DNA from: Planctomycetota bacterium
GTDB taxonomy: Bacteria > Planctomycetota > B15-G4
Reading direction: 5' to 3'
Assembly: GCA_029259715.1 (NCBI GenBank)
Contig: JAJDEP010000003.1
Span: 489,370 to 553,369 of the forward strand
Length of the DNA: 64,000 nt
Position numbers and translations under genes: made by a program. Below the pieces are notes generated by a model. It was not told the origin of the DNA and made no database searches. It saw nothing but the letters and a program-made list of their open reading frames with translations. Shown here in pieces: positions 34,618-42,034 of the stretch; positions within the stretch are counted from its first letter, which is position 1, and each line of letters starts with the position of its first letter.

Positions 34618-35610
34618 TCAGACGTCCGGCAGCTCGTCCGTAAGCAGCCCCGCCCCGAGCAGGGCGCTGCGGTCACCGAGGGCCGGGCAGTTCGGATTGG
34701 CCTTGTGGCGGGTCGCTCTCTCGAGCCCCCGGGTGGATTGCAGCACCGCCTCGGTCTCGGCGTCGTCGAGCGGCGCGAACGGACCCTGGCGGGCGCGAGC
34801 CACCAGGGCCGCCCAGTCAGGCTCCGCCGGCCCGATCAGCTCGGGGGCCAGGTCGAGGAAGCGCGAAGCCCGCTCGATGGTGCCCACGGAGGTGTAGTCC
34901 CCCGTCCCGGCGTCGACCCGCGAATAGGTCCAGCGCACGCCCGTGAGTGCGTGCAGCTCGTCCTCGTCCGTGTGGGACTCGCCGATGCCGTGCAGGTCGG
35001 GCGAGGGCACCGCCTCCAGGATCGAGCGCGGCACGCCCAGGGCCCGTCCGAGCTGAAACACCTCGCCCTTGCTGAGCATGGCGATGGGGTTGGTGTCGAC
35101 CTCGCCGTCTCCACCCTTCTGGTAGAAGCGCAAGAAGCGGTCCTCGCACTCGTTGCCCGTGCCGTGACGGATGCCGCCGCCGGTCATGCGGTTGAAGCCC
35201 CGGCCCACCGGCGCCCGCAGGCACGAGCGCAGCGACCCGAGCACCGTGCGATCGCTCTCGGCCCGGGCCCGCACCTCCGCGGCCGAGTGCCCGGCGGCCT
35301 GCAGGGCTGCGAGCATGTCGGCGTACAGACGGTCGAACAGCGCCGTCAGGTCGATCTCCACCAGGGGCACGTCGGCCGCTGCGGCCGCCGCCCGGGCCCG
35401 CACGGCGAACTCATCGCCGGAGTGGATCGACGAGTAGACGGCGGTGATCTGCTCGGGGCCCAGGGCCCGCGCAAGCAGGGCCAGCATGACGGCCGAGTCG
35501 ACGCCTCCCGAGACATCGAGCTCGGCGCGGGCGATGCCGGTTCGCTGGTGATAATCGGCGATGGCCTGGACGCGCTCGTCGAGCAGGGCGTCCACTTGCA
35601 GCACGGGCAT
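34618..35610 (-). CDS. nadE: Ammonia-dependent NAD+ synthetase
   Basis: A 330-residue NAD synthetase that amidates nicotinic acid adenine dinucleotide to NAD+. The ATP pyrophosphatase P-loop is SGGVDSAVML near residue 34. Further matches are TGNECEDRFLRFYQKGGDGEVDTNPIAMLSKGEV (split here by function: acyl-adenylate contacts and Mg site) and PSPDLHGIGESHTDEDELHAL. No N-terminal glutaminase (nitrilase) domain is present, so free ammonia should be the donor. The ATG at 35610 has GGGAGC eight bases upstream. It diverges from a sulfatase-like gene and does not form an operon with the beta-helix gene 218 bp away. Confidence 0.93.
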   Translation of the reverse strand: MPVLQVDALLDERVQAIADYHQRTGIARAELDVSGGVDSAVMLALLARALGPEQITAVYSSIHSGDEFAVRARAAAAAADVPLVEIDLTALFDRLYADMLAALQAAGHSAAEVRARAESDRTVLGSLRSCLRAPVGRGFNRMTGGGIRHGTGNECEDRFLRFYQKGGDGEVDTNPIAMLSKGEVFQLGRALGVPRSILEAVPSPDLHGIGESHTDEDELHALTGVRWTYSRVDAGTGDYTSVGTIERASRFLDLAPELIGPAEPDWAALVARARQGPFAPLDDAETEAVLQSTRGLERATRHKANPNCPALGDRSALLGAGLLTDELPDV

Positions 35611-35759
35611 GGTCGATGCTCCCGGAGGATGACGGCACCTCGGGCGACTCTAGCGCGCCGGATGGCGGGCTCCAAGGTGCGCCACCCGTTATCATCACCC
35701 CCCAGCGCCCGCGGATCCGCCGCCCGCCCCGACCGACGCCCGTGAATCCGATCGCTCCG

Positions 35760-38294
35760 ATGCGCCGACCGTCTCCTCGCCGTGCCGGCCCCCGGGCCCG
35801 CGCCGGACTCGCGGCGTGGTTGCTCGTCGCGGGGCTCTGCGGGTGTGGCGGTGACACCGTCGACGACGCCGACACCCATCCCGACGCCCTCGACCGGGGC
35901 GGGCGCCGCCACCTCGTGCTCGAGTCGGACCGCGTCGACCTGCTGGAGGGCTTCACCCGGGACACGCGCCCCCGGATCTGGATCAACTACAGCCAGGAGA
36001 ACCTCGACCGCCCCGAGCTGGCCGTGCCCATGCGCCGCGACAGCGCGCTGCGCTGGAACGTCGACGCCCCGCCGGGCAGCCACTTCGCCATGGACGTGGC
36101 CCGGCTCAATCCCCACTACGCGCGCGAGGCCTCGCCGTGCGTGGTGGTGGTCACCGCCCTCGGCGTGACCGGCGCGGACGGCGAGCCTCCCTCCGCCCGG
36201 GTGCGCGTCCCCACCTACCCCAAGGATCACTCCGACGTGGTCGGTTACTGGCGCGAAGGCCCGCCCGCCACCCTGCGGCTCGCGTTGCCCGACGGCGCAT
36301 CGGCCCTGCGCATCGAGGTGGTCTCCCGCGAGGCGGCCCCCGAGCGCGGCGCGGTGGCCCTGCTGGCGCCCCACCTCGACGAGCCCCGCCGGTCCGTCCC
36401 CTGGCACGAGGCCCCCTTGGAGTTCGCCCGGGTCGAGCGGCTGCTCGGACGCACGCCCGTCTGCAGCCCCGACGCCCGGCGTCGCTTCGCCCGGCGTCGT
36501 CATGCCGATGGGAGCGAAGCGGTCATCGACGTCTGTCCCCTCGAGGCCGTGGCCAACTTCACCGGTCACGAACCCCGCCCGGCCCTGGCCATGCTCGAGG
36601 AGCAGCGCGCCGGCTTCGACGTGGACATCACACCCGGCACGGTGCTGCGCACGGCCGTGGCCCTCGACGAGCGCGTCCCCCACGACGCCCGGGGGCGCCT
36701 GGTCGTGACCATCGACGGCGAGCCGCTCGGCGACGTCGAGTTCGGTCACACGTGGCAGGACCTCGCCTTCCCCCTCGACGACCACATCGGCGCGGGCAAA
36801 CGCCTGGAATTCGTGGTGTCGCGGGTGACCTTCGAGGCGAAGTGGAACACCCGTCCCTTCGTCGACACCACCACCTACGCGCGCGTCGAGGCCGAATTCC
36901 TGGCCGAGCGCCTGCGGGCCGGCCTTGCCGACCCGCGCCTCGAGACGGCGACCTCCGTCGAGCGGCGGGCCAGCTCGCCCCGACAGCCCAACGTGATGGT
37001 GCTGCACATCGAGACCCTGCGCGCCGACTACCTGCCGCTCTGGGGCGGCGCGATGGCGGGCCTGACCCCCAACCTCGACGCCCTCGCGCGCCGCTCGGTG
37101 GTGTTCGACACGGCCATCGCGCCCAGCAGCTGGACCCTGCCGAGCACGGTCACGCTGCTGACCGGGTTGCTGCCCTCGGCCCACGGCGTGGTGCACAAGG
37201 GACGTTCCCTGGTGCCGCCCGACACCGCCACCCTGGCCGAGCTCGCTCGCGACGCCGGCATCGTCACGGCCGGGCTGGTGAGCAACAACCTGCTCTCCGT
37301 CGAGGGCGGCTACGGCCGCGGCTTCTCGACCTTCGCCGAGCTGCACCACGCCAACGCCGAGCAGATGCTCGAGCTGGCCGCCGGCTTCCTCGACGTCCAC
37401 GCCGGACAGCAGGCCCTGCTGTGGCTGCACCTCATGGACCCCCACTTCCCCTACATGGCCCCGGGGGCCTGGCGCGACCGCCATGTCGCCCCCGAGCTGA
37501 TCGGTCACGACGCCCACGGCGCCGTCGAACGCCTCGTCTCGGCGCTGCGGGAGGGCCGGCCCATCGACCTCGACGACGCCGACGTGCAGGTGAGCATCCA
37601 GCGCTACCTGAGCGAGATCGCCTACCTCGACGCCCGCATCGGCAAGCTGCTCGCGGCCCTCGAACGGCTGGGGCTCGACGACGAGACCGCCCTCGTCGTC
37701 ACCGCCGACCACGGTGAGGAGTTCTTCGAGCACGGCATCATCGGTCACGGCCCCGAGCTCTTCGACGAGACCGTGCGGGTCCCGCTCATCGTCCACGACC
37801 CGGCGGGACGCCTCGGCCCGCCCCGCCGCATCGACGGCGTGGTGAGCACCGCGGGCCTCTTCGCCACCGTGCTCGAGTTGCTCGATGTGCCCTACGACCG
37901 CGACGACGCCCGCCCGAGCCTGATGGCCGCCCGGCCCGAGCCTTTCGCCTTCACCGAGACCAACCAGGGCATCGTGGCGGACGGCGAGCACGAGCTGCTG
38001 AGCCGCTTCGTCACCGGCGTGCGCACGGCCGACGCATTGCTCGTCAGGCGCCACGGAGTCGACGACGCCGACGAGACCGTGGAGGAGTACTACGACCTCG
38101 ACGCCGATCCCCGCGCCCTCAACGCCCTGCCGCCCGAGGGCCCCGGCTACGAACGCCTGCGCGCGATGATGGACGACTCGCTGCGCTGGAGCGCCGCCCG
38201 CCGGGCGGCCAGCCCCCTCACCGGTTTCGACACCGAGTGGCTCGAGCGGATGCGCGAGATCGGCTACATCGACGGCGGCGACGACGACGGCTGA
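35760..38294 (+). CDS. Sulfatase-superfamily lipoprotein (formylglycine-less), second copy
   Basis: About 844 residues. The ATG at 35760 is chosen because it starts a lipoprotein signal ending in GLCGC; ribosome binding sites are weak for all candidates. Residues ~30-400 form a beta-rich domain of unknown fold. The alkaline-phosphatase-superfamily domain begins near 410 (NVMVLHIETLRADYLPLWGG), and the metal site VTADHGEEFFEHGIIGHG lies further on. The activation motif is TLPST (SSWTLPSTVTLLTG) in place of C/S-x-P-x-R, so it cannot be a formylglycine sulfatase. Same layout as the protein at 22040. It may transfer or hydrolyse phospho- or sulfo-groups on surface glycans; substrate unknown. Confidence 0.82.
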   Translation: MRRPSPRRAGPRARAGLAAWLLVAGLCGCGGDTVDDADTHPDALDRGGRRHLVLESDRVDLLEGFTRDTRPRIWINYSQENLDRPELAVPMRRDSALRWNVDAPPGSHFAMDVARLNPHYAREASPCVVVVTALGVTGADGEPPSARVRVPTYPKDHSDVVGYWREGPPATLRLALPDGASALRIEVVSREAAPERGAVALLAPHLDEPRRSVPWHEAPLEFARVERLLGRTPVCSPDARRRFARRRHADGSEAVIDVCPLEAVANFTGHEPRPALAMLEEQRAGFDVDITPGTVLRTAVALDERVPHDARGRLVVTIDGEPLGDVEFGHTWQDLAFPLDDHIGAGKRLEFVVSRVTFEAKWNTRPFVDTTTYARVEAEFLAERLRAGLADPRLETATSVERRASSPRQPNVMVLHIETLRADYLPLWGGAMAGLTPNLDALARRSVVFDTAIAPSSWTLPSTVTLLTGLLPSAHGVVHKGRSLVPPDTATLAELARDAGIVTAGLVSNNLLSVEGGYGRGFSTFAELHHANAEQMLELAAGFLDVHAGQQALLWLHLMDPHFPYMAPGAWRDRHVAPELIGHDAHGAVERLVSALREGRPIDLDDADVQVSIQRYLSEIAYLDARIGKLLAALERLGLDDETALVVTADHGEEFFEHGIIGHGPELFDETVRVPLIVHDPAGRLGPPRRIDGVVSTAGLFATVLELLDVPYDRDDARPSLMAARPEPFAFTETNQGIVADGEHELLSRFVTGVRTADALLVRRHGVDDADETVEEYYDLDADPRALNALPPEGPGYERLRAMMDDSLRWSAARRAASPLTGFDTEWLERMREIGYIDGGDDDG

Positions 38295-38346
38295 CGCCGA
38301 TTCCGGTCGGCACCGCGTGCGGCACCGCTCCGGAGAGAGCGACGCG

Positions 38347-39261
38347 CTAGATCGGGAGCGGTTCGCGCTCCCGCGCGACCAACGCGGCGAACGACGCCTG
38401 CAGTCGGCGCAGCACCGGACCGGCCGCGCCCGTGCCCACCGGCGCCCCGTCGATCTCGATCACGGGCGTCAGCTCGCCCATGGTGCCGGTGCTGATGACC
38501 TCGTCGGCCCCGGCGAATTCTTCCAGGCGCACCTGACGCTCGACGGCCTGCAGGCCCTCGTCCCGGGCCAGCTGCAGCAGCGTGGAGCGGGTGATGCCCG
38601 GCAGGCAGTGGCCGGCGAGGGGCGTGATCAGCGCGCCGTCCTGCACCAGGAACAGGTTGGTGGCGTTGGTCTCGGCCACGAAGCCGTCGATGTCGAGCAT
38701 GAGCGCGTCGTCGACGCCGGCCGCGTTGGCCTCGATCTTGGCCAGGATGTTGTTGACCAGGTTGTTGTGGTGGATCGTCGAGGGCAGGCACTGCGGCGGA
38801 TTGCGCCGGTACTGCGACGTCACCAGCCGGATGCCGGCGCTCTCGAACACCGGCGGCTTCCACTCGGCGAGCACGATGAGGGTCGGCCCGGTGGTGTTCC
38901 AGTGCGGGCTCATGCCCGACGTCAGCTTGGTGCCGCGGGTGAGGGTCAGGCGCACGTGGGCGCCGTCGCGCATGCCGTTGGCGCGCAGGGTCGCGCACAG
39001 GGCTGCCCCGATGAACTCTCGCGAGGGCACCGACGCGAAGGCCATGGCCGCCGCCGAGTCCTCGAGCCGCGCGAGGTGCTCGCTGAGCCGGAAGACACCG
39101 CCGTCGTAGACGCGCAGTCCTTCCCACACGGCATCGCCGCCTTGTACTGAGCTGTCGAAGACGGACACCTTCGCCTCGGCCCGGGACCGCAAGCCGTCGC
39201 CCACCCAGATCTGGATGTCGGCGTTGCGCGGGTCGGGCAGGGCGTGGCGATCGAGGGTCAT
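38347..39261 (-). CDS. Class IV aminotransferase-like protein lacking the usual PLP lysine
   Basis: A 304-residue protein of the branched-chain aminotransferase/D-amino-acid transaminase fold (SVFDSSVQGGDAVWEGLRVYDG; MLDIDGFVAETNATNLF; GITRSTLLQLARDEGL; STGTMGELTPV). In the block that normally carries the PLP-binding lysine the sequence reads CLPSTIHHNNLVNNILAK; no lysine precedes ILAK. The Thr codon is ACG, one base from AAG. The upstream gene, a P-loop sulfotransferase-like protein, overlaps by TGATG. Plant BCAT-like proteins fuse just such a P-loop domain to a class IV aminotransferase domain. It may be a non-catalytic or altered enzyme, or the lysine position may be shifted. Confidence 0.82.
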   Translation of the reverse strand: MTLDRHALPDPRNADIQIWVGDGLRSRAEAKVSVFDSSVQGGDAVWEGLRVYDGGVFRLSEHLARLEDSAAAMAFASVPSREFIGAALCATLRANGMRDGAHVRLTLTRGTKLTSGMSPHWNTTGPTLIVLAEWKPPVFESAGIRLVTSQYRRNPPQCLPSTIHHNNLVNNILAKIEANAAGVDDALMLDIDGFVAETNATNLFLVQDGALITPLAGHCLPGITRSTLLQLARDEGLQAVERQVRLEEFAGADEVISTGTMGELTPVIEIDGAPVGTGAAGPVLRRLQASFAALVAREREPLPI

Positions 39262-39977
39262 CACAGGGCTCGGGCGAGGAGGGCGGCATAGTGCGGACGG
39301 CACGCCGCGAGGACGGGCTCCAGCTCCGGCGGCAAAGTCCCGGTGCGCTCGACGTACGGCGCGAAACCCGTCGAGCGGTGGACCGCGTCGTACCAGTGCG
39401 GCGCCCAGCAGCCGTCCTCCGGTCGCGGCCCCGGCGTCCAGGCGAGCATGGCCTCGCTGAAGGGGATGCCGAGCTCGGCGCACAACCGACGCAGCACCCC
39501 GGGCGGATCCAGCAGCAGCCGCCGCGCATCGAGCACCAGCGGCGGGCGACCGCGCCGGGTCAGCTCCGCCTGCAGCTCGCTCTGCACGGCCAGGCCCACG
39601 TCCTCCAGCGTCGGGTCGGGCACCACCCGCCGGAACGACAGCAGCACCTCGCGCGGATCGCGCACCAGCAGCACGTTGAGGGTCTGGTCGAGGAAGGCCC
39701 GGTCGAGATCGCGCAGGTGGTGGGCCATCTGCTTCGTGAAGAGCACGGGGCGATCGCACGGGCCCAGGACCACGTCCCGCACCACGGCCTCGCCGTCGGG
39801 GTCCTGCGCGGCCAGCACCTGCTCACGCCCGGGGTGGTCGACGCCGGAGACCCGCAGGTAGTGCGCGTAGAGCGGCTCGTCGACCACCCGGGTGTCCGGG
39901 CGCTGGGCGAAGCTGTACATCAGGGCCGTCGAGACGTTGCGGGGGCCCGACCAGAGGCAGATGCGGTGCGTCGTCAC
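39261..39977 (-). CDS. Sulfotransferase-like P-loop protein
   Basis: A 238-residue protein starting with the phosphosulfate-binding motif ICLWSGPRNVSTALMYSFA (5'-PSB loop) and containing NVLLVRDPREVLLSFR, the 3'-phosphate-binding Arg/Ser segment of PAPS sulfotransferases. An HHL segment follows the central strand. A branched-chain aminotransferase-like gene overlaps its stop, matching the domain order of a known plant fusion. The substrate is unknown; the glycan-related genes upstream (GT2 and DegT-like) suggest a sugar or a small acid. Confidence 0.8.
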   Translation of the reverse strand: MTTHRICLWSGPRNVSTALMYSFAQRPDTRVVDEPLYAHYLRVSGVDHPGREQVLAAQDPDGEAVVRDVVLGPCDRPVLFTKQMAHHLRDLDRAFLDQTLNVLLVRDPREVLLSFRRVVPDPTLEDVGLAVQSELQAELTRRGRPPLVLDARRLLLDPPGVLRRLCAELGIPFSEAMLAWTPGPRPEDGCWAPHWYDAVHRSTGFAPYVERTGTLPPELEPVLAACRPHYAALLARAL

Positions 39978-40010
39978 GTCGTCAGGTCAGCGTGTCGTCG
40001 GCGCGCGCCG

Positions 40011-40787
40011 TCAGCCGAACCGCGACGCGCGGTAGCGCGTGATCATGAACAGCACGCGGTAGCCGGTCTTGAAGATCTCCCGGCCCAACCGCAGTTTGCT
40101 CGCACCGAAGCGCCGGTCGCTGAACTTGGCCGTGATCGATCCCATGGGTGCGTCGGCGATGCCCGCGGCCACGATCATCTCGATCAGCCAGATATTGGTG
40201 CGCTCGCGCAGCTCGATGCGCTGCCAGAGTTCACGCCGGATGCCCCGACAATTCACGGAGAAGTCGGTGACGCCCACCGGCACGAAGAAGCGCAGGATGC
40301 GGTTGGCCATGCCGGAGACGAAGCGCTTGCGGGCGATGGTCGCGTTGGGCGCCTCGTAGCTGCCCTTGCTCTCGTAGCGCGACCCGACCACCAGGTGCAG
40401 CCCGCCCCGCAGGGCCGCCACCAGTTGCCCCAGGATGCGCGTCTCGAAGGAGAGGTCGGCGTCCAACGAGATGATCAGGTCACCCTGCGCGGCGTCATAG
40501 CCGCGGCGCAGGGCGTCGCCGATGCCGTTGAGGCTGTCACCGAACACGGGCCGGATGCGTGCATCCTCGGCGGCCAGGGCCTGCAGCCACTCGACGGAGC
40601 CGTCGGTGCTCGCGTCGTCGACGACGATGATCTCCACCGTCTCGTCGGCCAGCACCTCGAGGGCCTGGGGGATCAGGACCTCGAGGTTGGGTCGTTCGTT
40701 GTGCGTCGGGAAGACAACGGAGAGCAGCCCCCCCGGCGCGCCCCCGGCGACGCCGAGGGTCTCTCCGTCGACTCCCGCCTCAGGCAC
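40011..40787 (-). CDS. GT2 glycosyltransferase (dolichyl-phosphate mannosyltransferase-like)
   Basis: A 258-residue GT-A fold enzyme. Motifs: SVVFPTHNERPNLEVLIP, EIIVVDDASTDGS and ISLDADLSF, whose Asp residues bind nucleotide-sugar and metal, then VVGSRYESKG and VNCRGIRRELW. Enzymes of this type transfer a sugar to polyprenyl phosphate at the membrane, which would supply donors to GT-C membrane glycosyltransferases such as that at 42035. No transmembrane tail is present. It overlaps the DegT-like gene by eight bases and so belongs to the same operon. Confidence 0.88.
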   Translation of the reverse strand: MPEAGVDGETLGVAGGAPGGLLSVVFPTHNERPNLEVLIPQALEVLADETVEIIVVDDASTDGSVEWLQALAAEDARIRPVFGDSLNGIGDALRRGYDAAQGDLIISLDADLSFETRILGQLVAALRGGLHLVVGSRYESKGSYEAPNATIARKRFVSGMANRILRFFVPVGVTDFSVNCRGIRRELWQRIELRERTNIWLIEMIVAAGIADAPMGSITAKFSDRRFGASKLRLGREIFKTGYRVLFMITRYRASRFG

Positions 40788-41979
40788 TGCTCTCGGCCGT
40801 GCCCCGCACGGAACCCTTGGGCGCGTCGAGGCACAACGAGGCGACCTCGGCCACCTCGTCGGCGGTCAGGTCGGGGTTGATCGGCACGTACATGCCGTTG
40901 GTGTGGATCCGGTCGGCATGGGGCAGCGCGACGGCGCCGTGACGCTCGACGAACCAGGGCTGCCGTCCCACCGAGCCGCAGATCAGCGGGCGGGTCTCGA
41001 CGCCGGCCGCACCCAGGGCCGCCGCCAGGGCCGTGCGATCGGGCGAGAGCATGGGGTAGGCGAAGGCCGAGACCATCGACCCCTCGGGCGCCGCCGGCTG
41101 CCAGGCGGCAGCGGCGAAGCGCGCTTGGTAGTCGTGCCAGATGCGCTCGCGCCCCTCGACGAACCCCGACACCTTCTCGAGCTGGCGCAGTCCGAGGAAC
41201 GCGCCCACGTCGGTGCCGCGGAAGTTGTAGCCGGGGTAGTAGAAGGTGTACTGGTCGGTGAAGGGGTCGACGTCGTGCTTGGCGCGCAGGGCGAGCTTGG
41301 TGTCCTCGTCGAGGTCGCGGTTCCAACCGTGACTGCGCAGCGAGCGGATCAGCGGCTCGTAGGTCTTGTCGTTGGTGCAGACCATGCCCCCCTCCACCGT
41401 GGACATGTGGTGCCCGAAGTAGAAGGAGAAGGTCGAGAGGCTGCCGAAGTTGCCGACCGTCGTGCCCTTGTAGGTGCTGCCGAGGGCCTCGCAGCAGTCC
41501 TCGATGAGGATCAGGTCGTACTCCCGGCACAGGGCCAGGATCTCGTCCATGGGGTTGGGGATGCCCAGCACGTGGCAGAGCATCAGCGCCTTGGCGCCGG
41601 TCGTCTTGGCCAGGTGCTCGAGATGGACGAGGTCGAGCCCGAGGGTGAATTCGTCGGCGTCGCACAGGACCGGCACGCAACGCAGCTGGCTGATGGGCGC
41701 CACCGTGGTGGTCCAGCTCACCGCCGGCGCGATCACGCGATCACCCGGGGCCAGCTTGCCCGCGCAGATGAGCACGTCGACCGCCAGCAGGTTGGCGGAG
41801 CTGCCGCTGTTCACGTACAGCGCGTGGTGACACCCCTGCCACTTGGCGAAGGCCGCCTCGAAGTCGTCGCACAGCGGGCCCTTCGTCAGGCGAGGGTTTC
41901 CGCGCAGCCAATCGGCCAGCGCATCGAGGTCCTGTTGGTCGATGGTGTCGCGAACGAGCGGGATGCGGGGAGTGGCCAT
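40780..41979 (-). CDS. DegT/DnrJ/StrS-fold enzyme with active-site His (3-dehydratase-like)
   Basis: A 399-residue PLP/PMP-dependent sugar enzyme. The fold signatures are ALYVNSGSSANLLAVDVL, VIEDCCEALGSTYKG and YNFRGTDVGAFLGLRQLEKV. In place of the catalytic lysine the motif reads FSFYFGHHMSTVEGGMV, with His where aminotransferases have Lys. This His is known from ColD and E1-type sugar 3-dehydratases, which use PMP and do not form a Schiff base with the enzyme. The Cys motif of E1 iron-sulfur enzymes is not seen, so ColD-like chemistry on a keto-deoxysugar is more likely. It is the first gene of the leftward operon; the GT2 follows. Confidence 0.85.
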   Translation of the reverse strand: MATPRIPLVRDTIDQQDLDALADWLRGNPRLTKGPLCDDFEAAFAKWQGCHHALYVNSGSSANLLAVDVLICAGKLAPGDRVIAPAVSWTTTVAPISQLRCVPVLCDADEFTLGLDLVHLEHLAKTTGAKALMLCHVLGIPNPMDEILALCREYDLILIEDCCEALGSTYKGTTVGNFGSLSTFSFYFGHHMSTVEGGMVCTNDKTYEPLIRSLRSHGWNRDLDEDTKLALRAKHDVDPFTDQYTFYYPGYNFRGTDVGAFLGLRQLEKVSGFVEGRERIWHDYQARFAAAAWQPAAPEGSMVSAFAYPMLSPDRTALAAALGAAGVETRPLICGSVGRQPWFVERHGAVALPHADRIHTNGMYVPINPDLTADEVAEVASLCLDAPKGSVRGTAESSA

Positions 41980-41985
41980 GGGGCG

Positions 41986-42025
41986 AGTATATCCACTGTG
42001 TGCAGGCAGGTCGGTACCCTAGAAT
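41986..42025. promoter_or_regulatory. Divergent promoter region with two -10-like elements close to start codons
   Basis: On the minus strand TATACT (41986-41991) lies seven bases before the DegT-like ATG. On the plus strand TAGAAT (42020-42025) lies nine bases before the membrane glycosyltransferase ATG. Neither gene has a recognisable ribosome binding site, so leaderless transcripts are possible. No convincing -35 elements were found. Confidence 0.35.
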
Positions 42026-42034
42026 CCCGGGGCC

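Noticed and set aside
40780..41979. Annotation as an ordinary PLP aminotransferase
   Set aside because: The catalytic Lys is replaced by His in the GHHMS motif, which matches PMP-dependent 3-dehydratases.
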